A program made the translations under genes and the position numbers. This document shows, in pieces, positions 34,964 to 42,154 of a DNA stretch of 42,154 nt. The notes below the pieces were generated by a model. That model did no database searches. It saw only the letters and a program-made list of their open reading frames with translations, and was not told where the DNA came from. Each line of letters begins with the position of its first letter. The first letter of the stretch is position 1. The stretch is from contig BQJS01000012.1 in assembly GCA_021604825.1 (NCBI GenBank), positions 1 through 42,154 of the forward strand, read 5' to 3'. The DNA is from Phycisphaerae bacterium. Its GTDB lineage: Bacteria; Planctomycetota; Phycisphaerae; UBA1845.

Positions 34964-35485
34964 TTATTCGGCAGGGGTTCCGTCTGCGTCGAGATTATCT
35001 ACGTCCTCGATAGTCAATGCGCGCTCAATGTCGACCAGAATCTTCAGGGCACCGTCGACGCTGCCCATTCCGAGGATGAACGAATCGTCAACGCTTCCGC
35101 CCACTGCGGGCGCTGGCTTGATATCTGCTGCGGCTAAATCGAGCACTTCCAAGACGGAGTCAACGACGACACCCACTTCTCTGCCAATGTCGACGACAAC
35201 GATGCAGGTTTCTTCGGTGTACGCCGCCTCGTCGAGTCCAAACTTCAGTCTGAGGTCAATAACGGGAATCACGTTTCCGCGCAGATTGATCACGCCCTTC
35301 ATGAAATCGGGAGTGCATGGCACCTCTGTGATCTTCGAAATCCCATTGATTTCGCGAATTCTGCGAATATCAAGGCCATACTCTTCGTCGGCAAGACAGA
35401 ACGTCAGATACTTTCCGCAAAGGCCGGCGGCCCGATTGGCGTCTTGTGGAGCGTCTTGAGTTGATTGCGCTGGTGCTGCAGTCAT
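34964..35485 (-). CDS. cheW: Chemotaxis adaptor protein CheW
   Basis: Couples chemoreceptors to the kinase CheA. It has 173 residues with a ~20-residue Ala/Gln-rich N-terminal extension. The CheW core is clear: KYLTFCLADEEYGLDIRRIREI, ITEVPCTPDFMKGVINLRGNVIPVIDLRLKFGL, IVVVDIGREVGVVVDSVLEV and ILGMGSVDGALKILVDIERAL. GVINLRGNVIPVIDLR is the family's most conserved block. A strong ribosome site (GAGGAG) precedes ATG 35485 on the minus strand. The chemoreceptor gene lies upstream on the same strand, 187 bp away. No cheA, cheY or flagellar genes are in this window. Confidence 0.95.
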   Translation of the reverse strand: MTAAPAQSTQDAPQDANRAAGLCGKYLTFCLADEEYGLDIRRIREINGISKITEVPCTPDFMKGVINLRGNVIPVIDLRLKFGLDEAAYTEETCIVVVDIGREVGVVVDSVLEVLDLAAADIKPAPAVGGSVDDSFILGMGSVDGALKILVDIERALTIEDVDNLDADGTPAE

Positions 35486-35586
35486 GATTTCGTGATCTCC
35501 TCAGATACTTCCCAGAGGTCGTGAGACTCGGGGACGGGAGGTTCCCAATAAAGGCACTCGGCGATACCAGGTCCGCCAACCAGCCA

Positions 35587-35664
35587 CCCCCGCAGGCACG
35601 CTCAATCAAGCAAGGCCTTGCGGGGGCAGTTGTTGACTCTTACGCCGCAGTAATGATTCTGCGG
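35587..35664 (-). other. Two hairpins between chemoreceptor and cheW genes
   Basis: CCCCCGCAGG (35587-35596) pairs with CCTTGCGGGGG (within 35616-35626), and CCGCAG/CTGCGG (35645-35650, 35659-35664) forms a second stem just after the chemoreceptor stop. There is no T-tract. They may attenuate transcription or stabilise the mRNA so that receptor and CheW are made at different levels. Confidence 0.45.
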
Positions 35665-35672
35665 TTGGCGGT

Positions 35673-37502
35673 CTAGAAATCTGACAGGTTGTCATCATCC
35701 ATTGGGAAGAATTCGCTGTCGTTTGCACCCACGCCGACGGGCTGACGTTGCCGCGAAGGTGCCTGTCGATTGGTGGCTGGGCGTGCCGCATTTCTTGGTT
35801 GCCCAACGTTGGCACTACCTTCTTCCAGCTTGTACTGACTGATCATGTCGCGAAGACATGCGACTTGCGATGACATTTCTTCGGCGGCGGCAGCCAACTC
35901 CTCGGAGCCCGCAGCGTTTTGCTGAGTGACCGTGTTCATCTGAGTGACGGCCGTGTTCACCTGGTCAACGCCCTGCGCCTGTTCATCAGACGCCTTGGTG
36001 ATACCATCCACCAAGTCCGACACCTTGTTGATCCGCTCGACGATCGAAGAAAGTGCTTTGCCGACGCTGGTTGCGACGGTCGTACCTTCCTGCGCTTTCT
36101 TCACTGATTCATCAATCAGACCAGTCGTTTCACCAGCCGCCTGTGCAGCCCGCTGGGCGAGATTGCGAACTTCGTCGGCGACAACTGCGAATCCCTTACC
36201 GTGTTCTCCGGCCCGAGCCGCTTCGACAGCCGCGTTCAATGCCAAGAGGTTGGTTTGGAATGCAATCTCTTCAATCACCTTGATGATCTTGCTGATTTTC
36301 TCGGATGAGCCGTTGATGTCAGACATCGCCTGGTTGAGATGCCCCATGGTCTGGTCGCCTTCATTGGCGGCGTCGCGGGCGGAACCTGACAACTCGTTGA
36401 CCTGCGCCGCGTTGCTGGCATTGGTGCGGGTCATCGCTGCCATTTCCTCAAGCGATGAGGACGTCTCTTCCAAGGACGCGGCCTGCTCGCTGGCACCTTC
36501 CGACAACTGCTGACTGGATCCGGTCACTTGACTCGCACCGTCGTCAATCTGCTCGACCGCCGATGAAACCTGACGCATCGTATCGCAGATATTAGAAACG
36601 AGTTGATTGATGCTTTCGACCGATTCGCGGAACTCACCATCGAGTTTGCTGAAGTCCGCCCTCGCGGTAAGATCGCCATTTCGAGCCGATTTGATCAACT
36701 TTGCAATTTCTTCTCGTGCAAGGACTTGCATCGTCACATCCGTTGCGTACTTCACAACTTTAACGGGTTCACCTTCCTTGTTGAGAATTGGATTGTACGA
36801 TGCTTGAATCCAAATCTCCTTCCCGCCTTTTCCTATACGCTTATATTCGCCGGATGAGAAATCACCTCGATTCAGCGCGTCCCAGAACGCCCGGTACTCG
36901 TGGCTCTGCCCATACGTCGTCTCGACGAACATGCGATGGTGTTGTCCGACGATTTCTTTAAGTGAATAGCCCACAGCATTGCAGAAATTCTCATTGGCAT
37001 CGCGAATCGTACCGTCCATTTCGAATTCGATCACGGCTTGTGAGCGACCAATCGCATCCAATTTCCCTGCGTTGTCTTGTGCAAGCTCTTCAAGCTTGAT
37101 CTTCTCAGCATCAATGAAATCCCAAGTGACCATAGTGCCCTGGACGTTACCGCTCTCGTCGTAGACAGCATTAACCATCAGTTCAAGCTTGTTATCACCC
37201 AACTGGATGGGAGCTTTGTGTGGAAGATTCGCCGGATTGCTTAAGATTCCGCGCTGTACTGCCGGATTCTTGTGATACACATCGATGTTGCTTCCAACGA
37301 TCTGGTCGATCGGAACAGGAAGCAAGTGTGCCAGCGGCGTCAGATTCTTGATCGTTGCGGGGTTCACGTACGTGATGTTGAAGTCAGTGTCAGCGAGAAT
37401 AATATTCGCTGGCGTGTCTTCAATCATCCGCTGAAACGGAAACTTGGACTTGCTGCTCTTGCTCGCCGTGCTCTTCTTCTTGCTCTTGGTCTGTTTCGCC
37501 AT
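35673..37502 (-). CDS. Soluble PAS-domain methyl-accepting chemotaxis protein
   Basis: A 609-residue chemoreceptor with no transmembrane segment. The basic Lys/Ser-rich start ([10 protein letters not shown]) is followed by a first PAS domain (~residues 24-135: [31 protein letters not shown]) and a second PAS (~150-270: [49 protein letters not shown]). A HAMP-like helix ([17 protein letters not shown]) and the MCP signalling domain follow, with hairpin tip [38 protein letters not shown]. The C-terminus is a basic, Gln-rich linker and the acidic [12 protein letters not shown]. The sensed signal is unknown; paired PAS domains suggest redox or energy sensing. ATG 37502 is chosen over 37598 because of GAGAGAGA upstream and better protein character. 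CheW is downstream. Confidence 0.93.
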   Translation of the reverse strand: MAKQTKSKKKSTASKSSKSKFPFQRMIEDTPANIILADTDFNITYVNPATIKNLTPLAHLLPVPIDQIVGSNIDVYHKNPAVQRGILSNPANLPHKAPIQLGDNKLELMVNAVYDESGNVQGTMVTWDFIDAEKIKLEELAQDNAGKLDAIGRSQAVIEFEMDGTIRDANENFCNAVGYSLKEIVGQHHRMFVETTYGQSHEYRAFWDALNRGDFSSGEYKRIGKGGKEIWIQASYNPILNKEGEPVKVVKYATDVTMQVLAREEIAKLIKSARNGDLTARADFSKLDGEFRESVESINQLVSNICDTMRQVSSAVEQIDDGASQVTGSSQQLSEGASEQAASLEETSSSLEEMAAMTRTNASNAAQVNELSGSARDAANEGDQTMGHLNQAMSDINGSSEKISKIIKVIEEIAFQTNLLALNAAVEAARAGEHGKGFAVVADEVRNLAQRAAQAAGETTGLIDESVKKAQEGTTVATSVGKALSSIVERINKVSDLVDGITKASDEQAQGVDQVNTAVTQMNTVTQQNAAGSEELAAAAEEMSSQVACLRDMISQYKLEEGSANVGQPRNAARPATNRQAPSRQRQPVGVGANDSEFFPMDDDNLSDF

Positions 37503-38133
37503 TGAATTCTCTCTCTTCGCTAATGGGTGAACTGGCAACGGCCGAGCCACCGCTATCCCTAAATCTGTGTCACTGCCCCAACGACATGGATTGACCATGA
37601 CCGCATCAAATCAGATGCGACAAAGCGTCTCGGGCTTAACGACGCGACTCATGTTGATATGCGCACGCCACCGAGAAGTACAGAAACCAAATCTCACGAC
37701 AACCAAAGAATCTAGTCCGGCGTGACGCAGGGAGGTCCAATGAAAGCGGACAAAACTGATCTGAGCGGTTGGAATTCCAAATCCAGCACCCAATTCCACG
37801 TACACGCGACTTCGGATTCTCGCGATCCTACTCTGGTTAAGTCATCTTTCGGTACATGACGAAGGGGTGATGAGTAATAAATCAAGGAGAGTTTGACGGT
37901 TCGGGTTACGATTGACGGCGACCCCCGATAACGCTTCGACGCAATGACGCCCTGCCGAAACGTTATCGGGACCCACCTTCAAATCAAGGGGTGACGGTCA
38001 TTGAATAAAGCTCGGAAATGTCCACGATCAGCGCGAACTTTCAGTGTCAGGTGGCGACACTTTGATAGATAATCGAAGGCCAGACGCCCAGCAATGGCCA
38101 CACATTCAGCGCCGGCTCGTGCCTTTGAAGCGA
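37503..38133. other. Intergenic region with a strong hairpin
   Basis: This 631-bp region contains no recognised gene. It includes a stable inverted repeat at 37924-37970 (listed separately). The remainder probably holds the chemoreceptor promoter and the 3' region of the laminin-B gene. Confidence 0.45.
37924..37970. repeat. Long inverted repeat / hairpin
   Basis: CCCGATAACG at 37924-37933 pairs exactly with CGTTATCGGG at 37961-37970, and after one mismatch TTCG/CGAA extends the stem to 14 paired bases of 15, with a 17-nt loop. No T-run is on either side, and it is ~165 bp from the nearest stop codon, so it is not a normal terminator. Confidence 0.7.
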
Positions 38134-40458
38134 TCAGCAACCCGAGTTGAACACGACGTTGTCCAACCCGCCGGTATCGTTTCCATTTCTGTATTCACCG
38201 CGAATTTGAAGATCTTCGATGGTGCCCAGCACCGCCCGAATCACCGATTCAGACGCCGGCGAGTCGTCGTCGAGCATCCACCCGGATGAGGCGTTTAGCG
38301 CGATGGAGTAAGGCGTCCAATCAGTGCCCGGGTTCATCGCCGTGTCGAACCAGATTAACGTACCGCCATCACCGATGAGGATGACATCGCGCCTGTCGAG
38401 CCCGAAATCGGTCGCCGATTGCTTCAAGTCGAACGTTAGCGAATTCCCGTACGCGTCCGCAAAGTTGCCACGGAATTTGGCGGGAGCCTTCCAATACCAG
38501 ATGCCGCCCAGCGCATCGTCGTCGGCTGAGATGTGGGCACCGGGATTGCCATCGTTGATGATGTAATCTGGATCAGCCCGCCCACCTTCGGCATCACCCA
38601 GAAGCGTCCAGCCCTCATCGCCAGTTTCAAAAGTGCTGGTCGCCGTGCAGGCCATCGCGCCACTGTCATCGACGACGCAATCCGGATCAGGGTCCAACTC
38701 CGAACAATTCTCGTTGCAGAAACCGTCGTCCGAGCAATCTTCCTCACAATCAGGATCGGGATTCTCTGCGGTGCAATTGTCGTTGCATTCGCCGTCTGCC
38801 GAGCAATCTTCGGTCGCGCCGTCTTCGCAGTCCGGATCTTCCCCGGTATCACAAAGCGGATCGCAAACGCCGTCTGCATCGCAGTCAGCCACCGGGATCG
38901 AAACGCCCGTACAATCACCCACGATCGAAGGCGAACCTGACGGCCCTTCAAACGTCATCGCAGCCACATACTGGGACGCATAAGTCGCATCCGGATCAGC
39001 CGCGTCGCGAAACGCCACATACGTCGCGTCAGACGGCAACAGGAGCGAAATACAAGATATCGTTCGTGATGAATCCACCGACAAGGTCACCGCGTACTCG
39101 CGACCATCGTATTCAAAGGCGGAGTCAATCGTCGTGGGGAACGTGTACAGCGTCGTCGCCAAGCTGTGCGGAACTGGCATGTTTTCCGGTCGATCGTATG
39201 ACCATTCTGCCGTGTTTCCGCCAAGCGAGAAGTCCAAGGTGGTGGGTGCGCCGCCCTCTGCGTAGAAGACCGTAAGCGTTCCCATGTCAACGCCGCTGGG
39301 AAGGTCGGCAACGAATGAACTGTGGACGGCCATGTAGATCGTATTGACCGAGTCGAGCCCAAGGTCCGTCAGATCCACGCTCAGCGTGGTCGATTCGACG
39401 AGGGGGTACGGGGTCATGGGCGTTTGGTCGTAAAGCACCCCGACGACGCCGTAATCCACACCACCGATGGTCGAAGTGACCGGTGCGACGGTTGCAAACC
39501 CGAGGAAGCTATCGACGGGCACCTGAATGATCGTGCCATCGGGCACGGAATCATCATCGTCGTCTGAACCCGAACCTGAATCGGATTGCGTAGCCACGCA
39601 GATCAAGTTCGCGCCATCCCATGACACGTCGGCTTGATAATCTGCACTTTCGATCCCCATGCAGATCGCCGTATCCAATACGACTCCATTGCGACCCGCC
39701 CGGATCGTGATGTCTTGCCCATCAGCGCCATCGATGGTGACATTGCGACTCGCGCCAGGCGTCAGCCGGTTGACGGCGGGATCAAACGTCTCGTCTGGCG
39801 TCAAAATATGAATATTCTCAAACGCATCGTCGTTGGAGAACGTAAACGCCCCGCTTGAGGATCCACTGCTCCCACCAAATGCAATGTCGAAGCCGTCAAT
39901 GGTAATAAGCGCGTCGAAGTCTGTGGTGATGGAAACGCAGATGGTTACATCGTTGGCAACAAGTACTTCTAGCGCCTGCGCACTGATGTCATACTCTTCT
40001 TCAAGAATCGCCACGATGCCCGTGTTGTATGTGAAGTCATATTCGGAAAGCAGTATCGCCGAGTCGCACAATTCCGCGTCCTGGCCTGCCGCGACGGTGA
40101 AACGAATGTTGCCTGAACCATTAAGCGGTAGCGCTCGGGCTGAGCGGATGGCTTTGCTCAAAGTTCGACCGACACCAACTTGCGTGCTGGCAAGGCGCAT
40201 CGTACCACTGGGCGGCGTACTCGCCGGTGCTTCATCAAACAGTCTGAACCCAACAGGAATCTGCAACGGCTGATTGGCCGTCACTTCGACATTGCGGATA
40301 TCTCCGAGGCTAAAAGAAAACGTCTGCCCAAGAATTTCAAAACTCCCAAAGAACCCACCGCCAGGCCCCGGTTGAACACTGAGATTGCATCCAGCCCCGA
40401 TAAGACCGACTGTCGAAGCGAATCCGGCCACGCAGACAATGAGTAATGTCTTCCGCAT
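38134..40458 (-). CDS. Lipoprotein with Cys-rich calcium-type repeats and C-terminal laminin-B domain
   Basis: A 774-residue predicted surface lipoprotein (signal peptide, lipobox IGAGC, C24). Residues ~25-510 are beta-rich and contain repeated cadherin- or Ig-like strands without a recognised enzyme motif. About 525-600 has three short repeats of the form C-x-x-D-G-x-C-x-x-x-C-x(5-7)-D-P-D-C, for example CSADGECNDNC and CSDDGFCNENC. The last ~170 residues look like a laminin-B (domain IV) fold: FETGDEGWTLLGD, GAHISADDDALGGIWYWKAPAKFRGN, LTFDLKQS, and the ending LQIRGEYRNGNDTGGLDNVVF. Such domains bind or decorate extracellular matter. ATG 40458 has AGAGGAG upstream on the minus strand. It is divergent from the Kazal gene. 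Confidence 0.83.
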   Translation of the reverse strand: MRKTLLIVCVAGFASTVGLIGAGCNLSVQPGPGGGFFGSFEILGQTFSFSLGDIRNVEVTANQPLQIPVGFRLFDEAPASTPPSGTMRLASTQVGVGRTLSKAIRSARALPLNGSGNIRFTVAAGQDAELCDSAILLSEYDFTYNTGIVAILEEEYDISAQALEVLVANDVTICVSITTDFDALITIDGFDIAFGGSSGSSSGAFTFSNDDAFENIHILTPDETFDPAVNRLTPGASRNVTIDGADGQDITIRAGRNGVVLDTAICMGIESADYQADVSWDGANLICVATQSDSGSGSDDDDDSVPDGTIIQVPVDSFLGFATVAPVTSTIGGVDYGVVGVLYDQTPMTPYPLVESTTLSVDLTDLGLDSVNTIYMAVHSSFVADLPSGVDMGTLTVFYAEGGAPTTLDFSLGGNTAEWSYDRPENMPVPHSLATTLYTFPTTIDSAFEYDGREYAVTLSVDSSRTISCISLLLPSDATYVAFRDAADPDATYASQYVAAMTFEGPSGSPSIVGDCTGVSIPVADCDADGVCDPLCDTGEDPDCEDGATEDCSADGECNDNCTAENPDPDCEEDCSDDGFCNENCSELDPDPDCVVDDSGAMACTATSTFETGDEGWTLLGDAEGGRADPDYIINDGNPGAHISADDDALGGIWYWKAPAKFRGNFADAYGNSLTFDLKQSATDFGLDRRDVILIGDGGTLIWFDTAMNPGTDWTPYSIALNASSGWMLDDDSPASESVIRAVLGTIEDLQIRGEYRNGNDTGGLDNVVFNSGC

Positions 40459-40881
40459 CTTGAGTACTCCTCTAAGCGAGTTGAAGTGAAGAACTCATTG
40501 TATCACCAACGATTCCGAGTCATCAACCCTGCATCCTGTTGTCCACACCAACTTAGCGGTTTTCTTAACCTGGACGGGGATTGCTGCAATCGCCAGTTCG
40601 AGCTATCACGCGAGTTGCGAGTTGTCCGCCAATACATACGTCGCCATGGTTTTGGCGATCGACGCAGCCGGCACGTCAACACTTCAAGCACCAACCCGAT
40701 TCGAGCTCGACCCGACGGAATCCCGTCTATCCTCGCTGAATCCAGTCAATTCTGCCTGATTCCCCACCTGCCTGAAAGGTCTTGGGCAGTTTTGCCCAAT
40801 AGCCCTCTGTCAGAACGACAAGCAGGTTCATGGTGAACCCGCAGAACAAAACAAAATCAGGATTCACAAAAGGAGCTCCCC
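40459..40881. other. Divergent intergenic region
   Basis: This 423-bp region separates the divergent laminin-B and Kazal genes and must carry both promoters. I see no gene or strong hairpin in it. Confidence 0.45.
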
Positions 40882-42154
40882 ATGTTTCTTCAATCAGGCA
40901 AGGTTCGTAAGTTGTGTTTGGGCGTCGTTTCAGCCCTGGGTATGTCGGCATCAGTCGCTCTCGCCGGTCCGGAAATTGAAGTCAAGGCAATCATCACGGA
41001 CGCCAACGGCGTTCAATTCGAAGTCACGCTTCCCGAAGGCGCTGGTCAGACGCAGGACCTGACCGAGATGTTCATTGGTAATGAGCAGACCGTCACGTTT
41101 TTCATCAGCAACACTGGCGATGAAGAGTTGGTCCTCGATACACCGGAATCCGTGTCGCTCGTTTCGGGTGCGCTTGATGGTTACTCGTTGATCAATCAGC
41201 CCCCCGCTCCCACAATCGGTCCAGGTGGTTCGCGTCTCTTCCGCATGAGGGTACTCCCCCAGCGCACCGGATTCGTCACCGCGACGATGTTCATCTTCGG
41301 TAACGCCGAAAACACCCAAAGCGCAGACGGAACGTTCCGCTGCGACTTCCGCACGTCGGTCCTCGAAGAAGAAGTCGAAGTCGAAATCACCGACTGCAAC
41401 TTCAACAACGTAGAAGATGCCGACGACATCGCCGATGGCGACTCGGAAGATTGCAACTTCAACAACGTTCCGGACGAGTGCGAGGTTGACGAAGACGGTG
41501 ACGGTTGGATCAACGCCTGTGACAATTGCGTCGAAACGGCCAACGCCGACCAACTCGATAGCAATGGCAACGGTGTGGGTGATGCGTGCGACATCGAAAT
41601 CTGCGAGATCGACGCAGTGGTCTGCGGTGTCGATGGCGTCACCTATCAGAACAGTTGCGAAGCCACCGTTGCGGGTACGACCGTCGATTACATCGGCGAG
41701 TGCGAAGAAGAACTCGTTTGCCCGGACGTCTACGAACCGGTCTGCGGAATGGACGGCCACACATACAGCAGCTCGTGCCACGCCGATCTAGCCGGTATGA
41801 CCGTCGACTATGACGGTGAGTGCGACGAGGAAGACGAAGAATTCGAATGCACCACCGACTTCGAGCCGGTCTGCGGCACCGACGGTAAAACGTACAGCAA
41901 CAGTTGCTTCGCCGGCAACGCTGGTGTCTCAGTTGCCCACGAAGGCCAGTGCGAAATCGATGACCAGGACGACAACAATGACCCTGGCGTCGAGGTCGAT
42001 GACGACGAGAACCAGAACAACGACGAGAACGATGACCTCGATAACGAAGACGAGAACAACAATCAGGATCAGCAGGAAGATCAGGACAACGACGACGAGC
42101 AGAAACAGGACGAAGACAACAACGGATTCTGCGGTGCGGGCTCGATCGGAATGA
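40882..42154 (+). CDS. Exported protein with HYDIN-like, thrombospondin-3 and three Kazal domains (3' truncated)
   Basis: The frame runs off the window end, so at least 424 residues. ATG 40882 has AGGAG at 40871-40875. The signal peptide is VRKLCLGVVSALGMSASVALA. About 30-160 is a HYDIN/choice-of-anchor-type beta domain (VTFFISNTGDEELVL). At 170-237 are Asp/Asn-rich calcium repeats of thrombospondin-3 type (CNFNNVPDECEVD, DEDGDGWINACDNC, DSNGNGVGDACD). Three short Kazal-like domains follow at 241-274, 280-314 and 323-357, each with VCGxDGxTYxxSC and an ending GxC. A ~60-residue acidic Asp/Glu/Asn/Gln linker then leads to GFCGAGSIGM, which looks like the start of a Cys/Gly-type C-terminal membrane anchor, cut by the window edge. 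Kazal domains inhibit serine proteases. Confidence 0.88.
   Translation, partial: MFLQSGKVRKLCLGVVSALGMSASVALAGPEIEVKAIITDANGVQFEVTLPEGAGQTQDLTEMFIGNEQTVTFFISNTGDEELVLDTPESVSLVSGALDGYSLINQPPAPTIGPGGSRLFRMRVLPQRTGFVTATMFIFGNAENTQSADGTFRCDFRTSVLEEEVEVEITDCNFNNVEDADDIADGDSEDCNFNNVPDECEVDEDGDGWINACDNCVETANADQLDSNGNGVGDACDIEICEIDAVVCGVDGVTYQNSCEATVAGTTVDYIGECEEELVCPDVYEPVCGMDGHTYSSSCHADLAGMTVDYDGECDEEDEEFECTTDFEPVCGTDGKTYSNSCFAGNAGVSVAHEGQCEIDDQDDNNDPGVEVDDDENQNNDENDDLDNEDENNNQDQQEDQDNDDEQKQDEDNNGFCGAGSIGM

Noticed and set aside
40951..41781. 276-codon minus-strand frame
   Set aside because: It mirrors the acidic repeats of the plus-strand Kazal protein, which has a signal peptide, ribosome site and real domains.

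Overview
The window looks like a chromosomal segment of a planctomycete (Planctomycetota, possibly Phycisphaerae or a relative). The case rests on the exported gene content: a PEP-CTERM protein, several dockerin/EF-hand-like calcium-loop repeat proteins, a pseudopilin with an H-X9-DG-type C-terminus, laminin-B and Kazal domain proteins, DUF1573 proteins, and a Sel1-repeat protein. Base composition looks moderately GC-rich throughout. I see no clear boundary of a mobile element, no rRNA or tRNA, and no CRISPR array. The taxonomic call is an inference.

Layout. 0-17 kb is mostly housekeeping: the 3' end of purU, a metallophosphoesterase, a small Ser/Thr kinase, transketolase plus transaldolase (non-oxidative pentose phosphate pathway), a small unknown protein, glycyl-tRNA synthetase (minus strand), a 512-residue Sel1-repeat protein, a four-cluster ferredoxin, metK, rnc, a 92-residue coiled-coil protein, and an exported DUF1573-thioredoxin fusion. 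Two good intrinsic terminators serve the last two genes. REP-like hairpins lie after the kinase and after tal, and a dRS3-like palindrome lies after rnc.

17.5-24.4 kb is transport and sugar chemistry: an OPT-family transporter carrying an unusual ~295-residue insertion, a multi-pass NagX/HGSNAT-like membrane protein on the other strand, and a translationally coupled pair of GH9 glycosidase and NodB-like lipoprotein.

24.3-34.6 kb is a cell-surface region. It holds a dockerin-like protein, an 11-haem cytochrome c lipoprotein broken by one in-frame TGA, a tandem-rhodanese lipoprotein in the same operon, a PEP-CTERM protein, another dockerin-like protein, and an 861-residue multidomain exported protein followed after 13 bp by a pseudopilin.

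35-37.5 kb encodes a soluble PAS-containing chemoreceptor and CheW. 38-42 kb encodes a laminin-B/Cys-rich-repeat lipoprotein and, running off the right edge, an exported protein with three Kazal domains and thrombospondin-type-3 calcium repeats.

The strongest leads are the in-frame TGA in the cytochrome and its pairing with a double rhodanese, the insertion in the OPT transporter, the truncated Kazal protein, and the GH9/deacetylase pair in which the NodB metal-site aspartate appears to be missing.
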